From Candidatus Dormiibacterota bacterium (GTDB lineage: Bacteria > Chloroflexota > Dormibacteria > UBA8260 > Bog-877), in NCBI GenBank assembly GCA_003133485.1, contig PKXR01000178.1, positions 14,169 to 29,434 on the forward strand: a stretch of 15,266 nucleotides of DNA. Reading direction: 5' to 3'. Below are positions 1 to 7,907 of the stretch, piece by piece. Made by a program: the position numbers and the translations under genes. Under the pieces are notes generated by a model, which saw only the letters and a program-made list of their open reading frames with translations, was not told the DNA's origin and made no database searches. The first letter of the stretch is position 1; the number at the start of each line of letters is the position of its first letter.

Positions 1-952
1 GTACCAGCCTCTGGAAGGATCGGCACAGTTTGTCCATATCCTCCACGAAGCGATACACCATGCCTTTAGCGGCGTGTGGAAGCGACTCCCATCTCTCCAC
101 GTGGTGCATCGCCAAAGAGGTCACTCGAGCCGATGGCTGCTGGAGCTGCCGTTCCGTGCCGATCGATTCGCCTCGTATCGCGCGGAGCTCAGCCATAGTC
201 CACCCCAGCCACACGAGGCTCATCCGGTGACCACGCAAGTAGTCGATAGCATTCAGATAAGGTGGTGACGTCACGACGAGATCAATTGAGTTCGATCGCA
301 GTGAGGTCAGCGCGCGCGCATCCCCCAACCTGACCCTGACGCGTGCACTTGCTTCTCTCATGGCGCCTAACTCCTCCAGCGCGCGCGCAGCCTGTATGTA
401 TCCAGAGAACACGTCGAACTCAGAGGTGTCGGCAACACGATGCGGGCGGCTGTGGGCGGTGTCCCTAGCTAGGGACGCCCCACCATCCTTCCGAACGATC
501 AACCGGCTAAGTGCAACCCTGAGCGGAGCATCGGAATTAGGAGCGTCGGCCAAGGCCCGTGCGAGACGCGATAGGGCTTCGGCTTGCAATGCCGCGAACC
601 AATATCCAACAAAGCTGGCGGTCTCTTCATCCCGGTCGATCCAAGACGGAAGGGCCGGCCCCAACCGCTTAGCTCGCCGCACGAGCTGCTCCGCCCGCTC
701 TGCAAGATTGGAAGACCACGCCGGCCTACACGTCGCTTCTGAGATGATGACCGCCAACGGATCGACGTCGAAGCCAACGGCTCGGCGGCCACTCTCGCCA
801 GCAGCGTGCAATACCGTTCCTGACCCGCACATGGGATCCAGTACCAAGCCGTTGGCGTCAGTCAACTCCGCTATCGACGCCAGGGCAATATCCGGGGCCA
901 TCCGAGCGGGAAAGGGGTGGACCAGCCGTCCTCTATACACCTTGGACACCAT
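1..952 (-). CDS. DNA methyltransferase of the restriction-modification-like operon (3' end beyond the window)
   Basis: Probable S-adenosylmethionine-dependent DNA methyltransferase, last visible gene of the leftward operon. The frame stays open for 317 codons from ATG at 952 to the left edge, so the C-terminus is missing. Residues 12-18 read HPFPARM, followed by the AdoMet-binding motif I DPMCGSGT (39-46) and an acidic FDVDP (61-65). The catalytic motif IV is TSPPY (228-232), followed by LNAIDYLRGHRMSLVWLGW. SPPY is usual for N4-cytosine methylases but is not exclusive to them, so the modified base is inferred. About 180 residues separate motifs I and IV, which suits an alpha-type order with a recognition region in between, but this cannot be settled without the C-terminus. 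The ATG lies 20 nt inside the 3' end of the ATPase gene in another frame, which suggests translational coupling. It presumably protects host DNA or marks self for the nucleases upstream in the operon. Confidence 0.88.
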   Translation of the reverse strand, partial: MVSKVYRGRLVHPFPARMAPDIALASIAELTDANGLVLDPMCGSGTVLHAAGESGRRAVGFDVDPLAVIISEATCRPAWSSNLAERAEQLVRRAKRLGPALPSWIDRDEETASFVGYWFAALQAEALSRLARALADAPNSDAPLRVALSRLIVRKDGGASLARDTAHSRPHRVADTSEFDVFSGYIQAARALEELGAMREASARVRVRLGDARALTSLRSNSIDLVVTSPPYLNAIDYLRGHRMSLVWLGWTMAELRAIRGESIGTERQLQQPSARVTSLAMHHVERWESLPHAAKGMVYRFVEDMDKLCRSFQRLV

Positions 953-3524
953 CCCGTTCTCGAACCTCGTCCACATAGCCCACAATAGTTGCGAGCACCC
1001 GATCTGGCGCCATCTCCAACTCGACCGACTCCTCGCGCGCCCAGAAAAGATTAGGCGCCATCCTCTCAATCGCCAAGCACTCATTCCGAAGATCGGGATC
1101 AGCGATGGTGATCCCGCGCTGCTCCCGCAACAACCGCCGCAAGGCGTCGTAGGTCACACTGTAAGACTTATCCTTTGTTTGTTCACTCCACACAACCTCC
1201 AGTATCTCACGATATTTCGCTTGTGGCACTTCCATGGTGACAGTCGCCTCAATCCACGCAGCGCATTCATTGGGAGTAACACACTCGAACAGTTCGCGGA
1301 GCTTCAAAAGGCTAATTCGCTTGACCGGAGCGAACCTGACTAGCTTAGCCACATCCTTGAGGCGCACTACCGTAATAGTCCGATCCTCGCGGTGCTCCTT
1401 ATCGGCCTTGCTGTGCTCTCTGTCCGACCGCAACTCAGTGACCAACGCACCGTTTTCCCCTAGCCTAGTTGAGAAGTCGGGCCCAACCACGATGGCATGC
1501 TGGCACCCATTGTCATCACGGTGCCGTGCGATGGTCGCCACCTCGACGCCCGATTTACTGACCTTGGCCCCAACAGCCTCCTTACTCTTGGCTTCAAGTG
1601 AAACCCGATAGCTACGGGGCGCACCCCCAGCTCCGGCGAGGTGTGCCTCCGCCACGCCGTCCGGGTTGTTTCCGCCACCCTTCGGCACAGCATCAAAGCC
1701 GAGCTGATTGAACGCTGCCACTACCGCGTCCTCAAGACCCTGCTTACTCGACTCTGCGTTTAGTAGATCTTGCGCGACGGTCAACGAGTTCTGCTGACCA
1801 TTGGAGCGAGCAAGCCACCGTAGGAGATCGTCCCGGTCGTCGAGAAGTCGAAGTCGATCGTTGCGTGAGATGCCAGAGCGGTGCATGTTGGCCTCCAGCA
1901 CCACTTCGGAGAGCGCAACAAGCTGGAGCGCCATATTGCGATCTTTGCGTCCAAAGTCGTCGGCGAAATACGCGACAAATGGGTGCTCCAAATTAATGGA
2001 GAGCACCCCCGAATCGACGTCGAAGGTGACGAGGGGCCGCGTCACGCCCATATCGGCATAGGCCACGTTGGTGACAAGAGATGACCCGTCAGCGAGGCGC
2101 TTTTCGAGGAAAGCGACAAGCGCATCACTCGAGTCAAAGGCACCGACGTCTAGCTCTGTATAGCGCATCGGCTCGCGAGACCGGTAGCTATCCACGATTA
2201 GCCCGATGAGTGGTCGCTGCCCAAGGCTCGCAGGGCTGTCGGCTAGCCTTCCGCGTGTGCTAGCGACTTTCGCCTCATCCGTGAGATAAGCGTCAAGCTT
2301 AGTGCGTGCGAAATTGAAAATCCCTAGAAGTATGGCCTTACTGCGTCTCACACTCGGGCTATCGCGGAGCGCCTCACGTGAGGAGCGCAGCTCATTGTCT
2401 AAACGGTCAATGTGGATTATGAGGCGGAACCGCGAGAAGGTTCCGTGGCGCAGTGAGTTGCGATCGATGCCGAAGCCGGCGTCGTCGACATTGATAAGGC
2501 GTCCATGGACGTAAACAAAGAAGCCGTTGCTCCGGCCGATGAGTCCCGACTTACCCGTGTCAATAGGATCCTCGAATACCTCCAGGTAGCCCGAGATTTG
2601 TCCTAGAAGCTTGTCGTTGTAAGCCCATGCTCCAGCTGAGCTCTTCTTTGGTCGCAGGTCGCGAAGATCCTTGTCGGGCAGAGTCTTGATGTCTTTGGCC
2701 AATACCCACCTGCCGACCTGGGGCTTCCCAAGCTTGGCAGCCGCGACTGGCTTCGCGTTGTAGTACAGAGCAAAGTCGTCCCGGAGGGGCATCGCCGTGG
2801 ACAGGATCCACCTCAGGCGACCCTCCTGGAGGTCTTGGGCCATAGGCTTCAGATCACTAATGATCGCGACCGTCCAGTGGTTGGAGGAGCCATCGCCAAA
2901 GAGCGCGGGCAGGCTGCGCCGTGACGGAGCTTTGAGCCACGGCCCGAGGGCTACTAACGCCTCCACTTCAGTCATGCTACGGATGTCGAGAAGCACCCCT
3001 CGTTGTTCGGTAGGCGACTGACCGGCGCCGACAACGGGAGCAGTCTCGGGTAGAGGAGCAGGCTCAGGCAGGCTCACGGTCTGGGGTGTAGCGGTAAAGT
3101 CCATAGTCGTGGAGTAGTATTTATCGCCAACCCGCGAGATATGAGTAAGTCGGTTCCCTAGGACGTAGGCGGCTAGCTTACCAATTCCGAATTTGCCGAT
3201 TGTTGTCCGACCTAAGGGTGTATTCCGGTCCTTGGTTTTGGCCGAGGCCCCGACGATCCAGTGAACCTTGAGTCCTTCAGGGTCCATTCCAACGCCGTTA
3301 TCCACGACGGCCACGGACGAGTCGGGTCCCGCTAAGTCGTCAGATACCAAGAGGTCGACTCGAGTTGCGTCGGCATCGAATGCATTCGAGACCAGCTCCT
3401 CGACTGCCTTGTTCGGACTGCTGTATTGTCCCTCCGAGAACAATCCAAGGATCTGGAACGACAGTTCAACACGTACCTGATCAGTGACAGTGCCGATCTG
3501 ATGGAAGGGCTTAGTTGCTTTCAT
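933..3524 (-). CDS. GHKL (MutL/MORC/Hsp90-type) ATPase fused to a PD-(D/E)XK nuclease-like domain
   Basis: An 863-residue protein, likely an ATP-driven effector of a DNA defence system. The N-terminal 130 residues hold the GHKL ATP-binding motifs: EELVSNAFDADA (42-53, with the catalytic Glu and the Mg-binding Asn47), DNGVGM (75-80), and GKFGIGK (110-116). A middle region (about 130-600) includes a stretch with FFVYVHGRLINVDDAGFG, reminiscent of the S5-like transducer domain of MutL/MORC proteins. Near the C-terminus, PDG (D622) is followed 22 residues later by E644-A-K646, then AIVVG. This is the layout of a PD-(D/E)XK nuclease core. The start ATG at 3524 lies 12 nt after the tandem TAG TAG stops of the upstream methylase-nuclease gene. 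Known family: GHKL ATPases of the MutL/MORC type occur in prokaryotic restriction-modification loci. Nuclease activity here is inferred from motifs only. Confidence 0.87.
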   Translation of the reverse strand: MKATKPFHQIGTVTDQVRVELSFQILGLFSEGQYSSPNKAVEELVSNAFDADATRVDLLVSDDLAGPDSSVAVVDNGVGMDPEGLKVHWIVGASAKTKDRNTPLGRTTIGKFGIGKLAAYVLGNRLTHISRVGDKYYSTTMDFTATPQTVSLPEPAPLPETAPVVGAGQSPTEQRGVLLDIRSMTEVEALVALGPWLKAPSRRSLPALFGDGSSNHWTVAIISDLKPMAQDLQEGRLRWILSTAMPLRDDFALYYNAKPVAAAKLGKPQVGRWVLAKDIKTLPDKDLRDLRPKKSSAGAWAYNDKLLGQISGYLEVFEDPIDTGKSGLIGRSNGFFVYVHGRLINVDDAGFGIDRNSLRHGTFSRFRLIIHIDRLDNELRSSREALRDSPSVRRSKAILLGIFNFARTKLDAYLTDEAKVASTRGRLADSPASLGQRPLIGLIVDSYRSREPMRYTELDVGAFDSSDALVAFLEKRLADGSSLVTNVAYADMGVTRPLVTFDVDSGVLSINLEHPFVAYFADDFGRKDRNMALQLVALSEVVLEANMHRSGISRNDRLRLLDDRDDLLRWLARSNGQQNSLTVAQDLLNAESSKQGLEDAVVAAFNQLGFDAVPKGGGNNPDGVAEAHLAGAGGAPRSYRVSLEAKSKEAVGAKVSKSGVEVATIARHRDDNGCQHAIVVGPDFSTRLGENGALVTELRSDREHSKADKEHREDRTITVVRLKDVAKLVRFAPVKRISLLKLRELFECVTPNECAAWIEATVTMEVPQAKYREILEVVWSEQTKDKSYSVTYDALRRLLREQRGITIADPDLRNECLAIERMAPNLFWAREESVELEMAPDRVLATIVGYVDEVRERDGVQGV

Positions 3525-3536
3525 CTATATACCCTA

Positions 3537-6500
3537 CTACTCAATACCGTTCATCTGGGTGCGACTCCGGCTGTTCGACAATTCAGGGCGTGATCCTTCC
3601 GCAAGAAGTTCGTCTAGTGCAGCGTTCAGCAACCGATCCAGGCCGCTATCTTCCAAGGCACTCCTGATGTACTTGCGGCCAGCCTGATATCCGGCACCGT
3701 CCGCAATCACGACCTCCCCGGCTGCCGCAGCGCCGCGCGCGCCGAGTGAAGCGAGATTCTGGTGCAGCGGGTTGCCGCGAGCAAAGATAGGGATTGGAGC
3801 CTGCCAGACATACTTGTCGAAGTCTCGTGGCCCAAATGCGCCGACTGACTGGAAGGGTCTGACGAGAGCAGTTAAGGCTGGGGCGTTCAGGATAGCGGCG
3901 AGATAGTGAGCCTCGTCGAGTGTGTGAGCGGGAGCCCAGTAAAGCTTGTGCTCAATAATCCCACCGGCGTCCTCAATAACTGCCGCGGCGAGTGTGTTGC
4001 CCGATGCTGTATAGACAACGCGAAAGGGTGCTATTGGGAACTGCGCCCGCAGCTGACCCATGTAGTCCAGTTGCTCGCCGAGAGTTCGCTTATCAGAACT
4101 GCGGTGTGCAATCCAAAGCTGTTCTGCACCTCGCCACCATCGCGCCAAGCCTGGATATCGATCGAGGCGATCATCATCGCCGGTCATCAGCCTAGTCCCG
4201 TCGTAGGGGATGACCGCCTGGTAGACGGCCAGCGTCCTAAAGGGACCGATCGATTCACCGAGGTAGGCCGGCCGCACGAAGACCGACTCAACTACGCCCT
4301 CGTGCAGCGGCAAATCTCTCCATGGAGGCTTGTCCAAGGTAGTGCGACGCGATTGGACTGAATGCCTACCTTGCGGAACGCCCATGGGCGTCGCAGGAGG
4401 GTCCGTGACCATAATCAGCATCCGCGGATAGAGGATTGCCCCATCTCGAAATCTCTCGCGATAGGGCGACGCTTCTTCGGTCCCTGTCATCGCGGTCACT
4501 TGAGCTGACCGCTGATTCAGCGAACCTCCGAGCGTGCCATGACTAGGCACGCTGCCTGACCACTCCAGCACCGAGGATGGCAGTGCGGCGGCTGTCTGGC
4601 CTATCGAGCGCGACCCGAATACCACTGCGGACGGCACGGGAAACGGTTCCGGCTCGACATGCTGAAGATCCCACGAGGGCTTGAAGGTCACACAACAAGC
4701 CTCTGTGGAGGTTGAGTAGTCCCCTGCTCTAAAGCCACCGTAGGTCTGTCGGGACAGAACAGCGCGGGGCATCACGAACCCGAATGCCCCACCCTCTCGG
4801 AGATAGAGCTCCACGCAGCGAGCCACAAAGAATGCTGAGAGATCCTGCTGCGTCGTCCGTCCCCGCGCTCCGCCGTGCCAAAGATGTCGCTCCTTAGCTC
4901 TGCGCTCAAAGACCATCTTGAGTGATGGGGGCATGAAGCGGTAGGCAAGCCACGGGGGATTTCCCACGAGAACGTCGACACGGTTCTCGGGTCTCGCCAG
5001 CCATGAGGGACGCGACTGATTCCGAATGTAGTACCCCCAAATGTGATCGCGGCCAGCGTCGTGAAGATCACACAGGACTGCATACGTCGTCTCCAGCGTG
5101 GCGCGTTCGTCTGGGGTAATTCCGATGCTCGTAAACATCCCTGACAGGGAGGCGCGGGATCCTCCGACTGCGCGGGATGTAGCCCTCCCCACCATCTCAG
5201 TCACAAGCTGATCGAAGCGGCCGACATCAGAGATCACACCAACAGGGAACCGCAGCTCATTAGTGAACAGTTTAGTGCCGTCGGTCGTATGGAGGACGAT
5301 GTCTCCTCCGGCAGTAAACATCGTGTCGTCAGCCGCCTCCCAGCGCATGGAGTCGCCGAGGTAGACCGGGATCGCTAGATTGGAATTGCGCTGAGCTAGC
5401 CGCTCTCTTCCGATGGCCAGTAAGTAGGTCGCCTGGGCCAGGGAGACTGCGACCGGATGCAGATCTAGTCCAAAGACTGAACTCGTTACTCGCTCCAAGG
5501 CTTCAGGGAGTGGAATGCCAGCCGCCGCTGCTGCACCAAGCTGCCTCCGAACTGCGTAGAAGACAAAAGTGCCTGATCCGCACGCCGGGTCGAGCACCCG
5601 TTGGGCAATCGGGTCGTTTACCACCTGGTCTACGATTCGCGAGGCCAGCCAGTCCGGGGTGTAATACTCACCTAGCCGATGTCTCACCTCAGGCGAAATG
5701 ACTGAGTGGTAGAGAGCCTTCAGGACATCGTGGTCGACGTCCTCCCAGTCGAACGACATGAGCCTACGCGCAAGCTCCGCGACGACCTCCGCTCCGGATT
5801 GGCTATCGAGCAGCCAGTCGAAGAACCCAGCCTCCCCGACGCCCAGCAGCCCGGCACGCTGGAAGAGTTGACCGGAGAGCAAGACGCCGGGATCGCGCCT
5901 GGCAGACTCGAGTCCAAAGCCCGCTACTGCGTGCGAGATCAGGGTCGCCAGCAGAACGAGGTAGGTGTGATCTACGAAGAGTTCGTCGTTGTCTTCGAAT
6001 TGGGAGCCGAGCGCACTCCGCAGCAGCTTCGCCCAGAGCTCCCTCTTGAGCGCAACCTCCGGATGCGAGCGGGACTGCTCCCAACATCCAACGAGAGCGG
6101 CTCGCGCCAAGCGAAAGGATGGAGACGCCGCTCCCAGTCGCTCTTCAATCACTTGCGCTGAGGGCTTCACTTGCTGCTCGGTGGCGAGCAGACCGCCGAG
6201 CCACCACCTGAATGTCCGCTCATCGACTCGGCCAGGTGCCAGAGTCACGGTGTCCACCAACTCGATAGCCTGACCAGCCCTCCGGTATAGCCTCCAGATG
6301 GCGCCGTCGGTGAGGACTCCCACATAGGGCGCACTCTTGGCCATCACGTACTCGTCGAGTTGCTGCTCTGCCCTGACCAGTTGCGCTGTTGATCGAATAT
6401 CTCGCTTGCACTCGATCAAGACTGCCCCGATGGCAACGTCAATGCGCCGGTGCTCCTCCGCCGGGCTCTCAAGGCGAACCGTGTCATCACCGAGATCGAA

Positions 6501-6611
6501 TCCCCCGTAAACTAGGACTTCTCGGACCATGGCTTGGATGTCAGCTTCGCTCCGCCCGGGGTTCCGGGTGGCAAGCTGGCCCAGAGTTGCCTTTAGGTCA
6601 AACTCGGGCAT
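3537..6611 (-). CDS. Type IIG-like restriction-modification protein: PD-(D/E)XK nuclease plus N6-adenine DNA methylase
   Basis: A 1024-residue single-chain restriction-modification-type enzyme. The N-terminus (about 20-125) resembles the HsdR N-terminal nuclease fold, with RRIDVAIG (D58) followed by LIECKRD (E67, K69). A helical linker leads to the methylase core: GEYYTPDWLA (314-323), motif I DPACGSGTF (341-349), an acidic GLDLHP (381-386) and motif IV NPPW (551-554), the mark of N6-adenine methylases. Residues from about 700 to 970 look like a target-recognition domain. I place the start at ATG 6611 (MPEFDLKATLG), preceded by GGGGG about 4 nt upstream. A longer reading to 6812 would overlap the upstream gene and adds low-complexity residues unlike the family. 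The gene follows the winged-helix gene by 76 nt and precedes the ATPase gene by 12 nt. It could act alone as a Type IIG enzyme or be one component of a larger complex. Confidence 0.88.
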   Translation of the reverse strand: MPEFDLKATLGQLATRNPGRSEADIQAMVREVLVYGGFDLGDDTVRLESPAEEHRRIDVAIGAVLIECKRDIRSTAQLVRAEQQLDEYVMAKSAPYVGVLTDGAIWRLYRRAGQAIELVDTVTLAPGRVDERTFRWWLGGLLATEQQVKPSAQVIEERLGAASPSFRLARAALVGCWEQSRSHPEVALKRELWAKLLRSALGSQFEDNDELFVDHTYLVLLATLISHAVAGFGLESARRDPGVLLSGQLFQRAGLLGVGEAGFFDWLLDSQSGAEVVAELARRLMSFDWEDVDHDVLKALYHSVISPEVRHRLGEYYTPDWLASRIVDQVVNDPIAQRVLDPACGSGTFVFYAVRRQLGAAAAAGIPLPEALERVTSSVFGLDLHPVAVSLAQATYLLAIGRERLAQRNSNLAIPVYLGDSMRWEAADDTMFTAGGDIVLHTTDGTKLFTNELRFPVGVISDVGRFDQLVTEMVGRATSRAVGGSRASLSGMFTSIGITPDERATLETTYAVLCDLHDAGRDHIWGYYIRNQSRPSWLARPENRVDVLVGNPPWLAYRFMPPSLKMVFERRAKERHLWHGGARGRTTQQDLSAFFVARCVELYLREGGAFGFVMPRAVLSRQTYGGFRAGDYSTSTEACCVTFKPSWDLQHVEPEPFPVPSAVVFGSRSIGQTAAALPSSVLEWSGSVPSHGTLGGSLNQRSAQVTAMTGTEEASPYRERFRDGAILYPRMLIMVTDPPATPMGVPQGRHSVQSRRTTLDKPPWRDLPLHEGVVESVFVRPAYLGESIGPFRTLAVYQAVIPYDGTRLMTGDDDRLDRYPGLARWWRGAEQLWIAHRSSDKRTLGEQLDYMGQLRAQFPIAPFRVVYTASGNTLAAAVIEDAGGIIEHKLYWAPAHTLDEAHYLAAILNAPALTALVRPFQSVGAFGPRDFDKYVWQAPIPIFARGNPLHQNLASLGARGAAAAGEVVIADGAGYQAGRKYIRSALEDSGLDRLLNAALDELLAEGSRPELSNSRSRTQMNGIE

Positions 6612-6687
6612 CGTGCCCCCGGGTTTAGTGCCCAATGCGTGCCAGCATCTCGTCGACTGCAGTCCGCCCAGCGTGTGCGGCTGAGGC

Positions 6688-7101
6688 TCAAGGGTTGCCC
6701 ACCAGCTTCCAGTAGCCTCGACGCCTCGTGACCTTCGCGAACCGCCCATCTCGAGCCAGGGTCTTGTGGAGGGTGGCATAGGCCGAGTCCGTCCGGAGTA
6801 GCTTGCCAGCATCTTGGAGCGCCTCGGTCAGCTCGATGGCTCGCATCTCCCCTTTCCCTCGCAGTAGCACCTCGATGGCGTCGGCAATGGTGCCGGACGC
6901 CAGTTGGGTGTCTGCTGGATGGCCACCAGAGCGCAGCAGACTGAGGCCGGCCTCCAAGCTTCTGATTTGGCCGGCGAGGCGCCTTCTCGCCTCCCGGGTG
7001 TCCTCCAGGGACTGAGCCAGCTTGCCGTCCTGGCTGCGGAGTGTTGCCAGCTGGTCTTCGAGCGCCCCCAAGGGGTTCGCCGGCGTGGGACTCGGAGTCA
7101 T
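6688..7101 (-). CDS. Small coiled-coil and winged-helix DNA-binding protein, first gene of the leftward operon
   Basis: A 137-residue protein. Residues about 10-57 are Leu-, Glu- and Arg-rich with heptad-like spacing (LGALEDQLATL to IRSLEAGLSLL), as expected of a coiled coil for dimerisation. Residues about 70-134 look like a winged helix: an IADAIEVLLR helix, a helix beginning MRAIELTEAL, a recognition-helix candidate (DSAYATLHKTLAR), then a basic wing KVTRRRGYWKL. This resembles the HARE-HTH type of winged helix that occurs with restriction endonucleases, but the assignment is by eye. As the first gene of the operon, next to an inverted repeat, it could be an autoregulator like restriction-modification controller proteins. 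Alternatively it is a DNA-binding subunit of the system. No Shine-Dalgarno is visible before ATG 7101, and a TANNNT box sits at leaderless distance. Confidence 0.75.
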   Translation of the reverse strand: MTPSPTPANPLGALEDQLATLRSQDGKLAQSLEDTREARRRLAGQIRSLEAGLSLLRSGGHPADTQLASGTIADAIEVLLRGKGEMRAIELTEALQDAGKLLRTDSAYATLHKTLARDGRFAKVTRRRGYWKLVGNP

Positions 7102-7110
7102 GACCGAACC

Positions 7111-7116
7111 AGTTTA
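7111..7116 (-). promoter_or_regulatory. Candidate -10 box for a leaderless leftward operon transcript
   Basis: On the minus strand the hexamer is TAAACT, which fits TANNNT. Only nine bases separate it from the ATG at 7101, so transcription would start at or next to the start codon. No Shine-Dalgarno sequence is visible, which agrees with a leaderless mRNA. No convincing -35 box is seen. The place where one would be expected (about 7134-7139) lies inside the inverted repeat. Confidence 0.4.
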
Positions 7117-7130
7117 GGCCAACTGTCTCG

Positions 7131-7150
7131 AGTCATGGCTAGACATGACT
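7131..7150. promoter_or_regulatory. Inverted-repeat operator candidate between the divergent operons
   Basis: Two perfect 7-bp arms, AGTCATG (7131-7137) and CATGACT (7144-7150), flank the 6-bp spacer GCTAGA. A third copy of AGTCATG lies at 7096-7102, 35 bp away, covering the start codon of the winged-helix gene. It is part of the quasi-palindrome GACTCGGAGTC (7089-7099). The main repeat overlaps the -35 box of the rightward promoter, so a dimeric protein bound there should repress that promoter. The winged-helix protein encoded next door is the obvious candidate ligand, but this is inference. Confidence 0.55.
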
Positions 7151-7169
7151 GATAGAGACGTGGTATAGT
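7140..7169 (+). promoter_or_regulatory. Rightward sigma70-type promoter for the integrase-like operon
   Basis: The -35 box TAGACA (7140-7145) matches TTGACA at five of six positions. The -10 box TATAGT (7164-7169) matches TATAAT at five of six. The spacing is 18 bp. The predicted start near 7176 leaves a leader of about 30 nt that contains GAGGAG (7195-7200), six bases before the ATG at 7207. Confidence 0.6.
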
Positions 7170-7206
7170 CTCCCTAACCTGATCCGCGACTCATGAGGAG
7201 CTAGCC

Positions 7207-7875
7207 ATGACCTCGATCGATCAGACGGCCACCCGGCGGCAGGCGGCGCTGCCCTTCGGGCACACTCCCCTCCCAGATGTGGAGTTCGCCCTTGCGCGCG
7301 AGACAGTAGCCCACTTCAAGCCCCCAGAGCTACGGCGCCGGCTGTCGGCCATGCTGCTGCTGGCTCGTGGAGCTGGAGCGTCGGCTGACGACCTGCGGTA
7401 TGTCGAAGGCACCGACGTGACCCTGGTCCCCCATTCGGGAACCTGGGGCGAATTCCGATGCCCTGGGCGTGAGCGGCGGGTTCCCGTATTGGTCAAGTTC
7501 TCAGAGGAGCTGCGACAGCTGGCGCGACAGGCTCGCTCCGGAGCGCTGTTGGGGGAACGAGATCAGCCGCTGCCACTCCCGGCCTCCGCGCCGAGCCGCC
7601 TCCTCGAGCAACTGGTCGCGCGGCTCTGCCAGCACCGCCCCGGTAGCCTCATCACCGTCGAGCGGATGCGCAGAGCCTGGCTGGTCGAGCACCTGAACGG
7701 CGCGCTGCCCTTTCGCGAGTTCCTGACCGTGACCGGCGAGCGCTCTCTGCAGGCGGTGCAAGAACTCGCCAACTTCTGCTCGCCCCCTGACATGGATGCG
7801 GTGCGCATCTCGCGCTTCATGGGAGCGGTCAGCGACGCTGAGGTTTTCGACCTCTCCGCTTGGGGACTGGACTGA
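7207..7875 (+). CDS. Integrase-like (tyrosine recombinase fold) protein without a clear catalytic set
   Basis: A 222-residue protein read from ATG 7207 behind a good GAGGAG ribosome-binding site. Residues 41-71 (ELRRRLSAMLLLARGAGASADDLRYVEGTDV) follow the pattern of the first helices of tyrosine recombinase catalytic domains. Residues 87-110 (GRERRVPVLVKFSEELRQLARQAR) match the strand-helix that follows, and MRRAWLVEHL (154-163) sits where LRHTFATHLL normally does. The catalytic HxxR pair and the nucleophilic Tyr are not evident: A-W-L-V replaces the usual histidine context and no matching C-terminal Tyr is seen. It may be an inactive DNA-binding paralogue of an integrase, as occurs in actinobacteria. 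It is the first of three closely spaced genes, and 32 nt separate it from the next. The family call is by pattern and moderate in confidence. Confidence 0.6.
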   Translation: MTSIDQTATRRQAALPFGHTPLPDVEFALARETVAHFKPPELRRRLSAMLLLARGAGASADDLRYVEGTDVTLVPHSGTWGEFRCPGRERRVPVLVKFSEELRQLARQARSGALLGERDQPLPLPASAPSRLLEQLVARLCQHRPGSLITVERMRRAWLVEHLNGALPFREFLTVTGERSLQAVQELANFCSPPDMDAVRISRFMGAVSDAEVFDLSAWGLD

Positions 7876-7907
7876 GGTCGGAGCTAAGAGACTGACGGGG
7901 TCGTCAC

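Noticed and set aside
360..1343. Plus-strand open frame of 327 codons
   Set aside because: It lies opposite the methyltransferase and ATPase genes, whose motifs are clear. Its own product is low-complexity with no recognisable motif.
6612..6812. N-terminal extension of the methylase-nuclease gene by 67 codons
   Set aside because: It overlaps the 3' end of the winged-helix gene, is low-complexity, and starts upstream of the well-placed MPEFDLK start at 6611.
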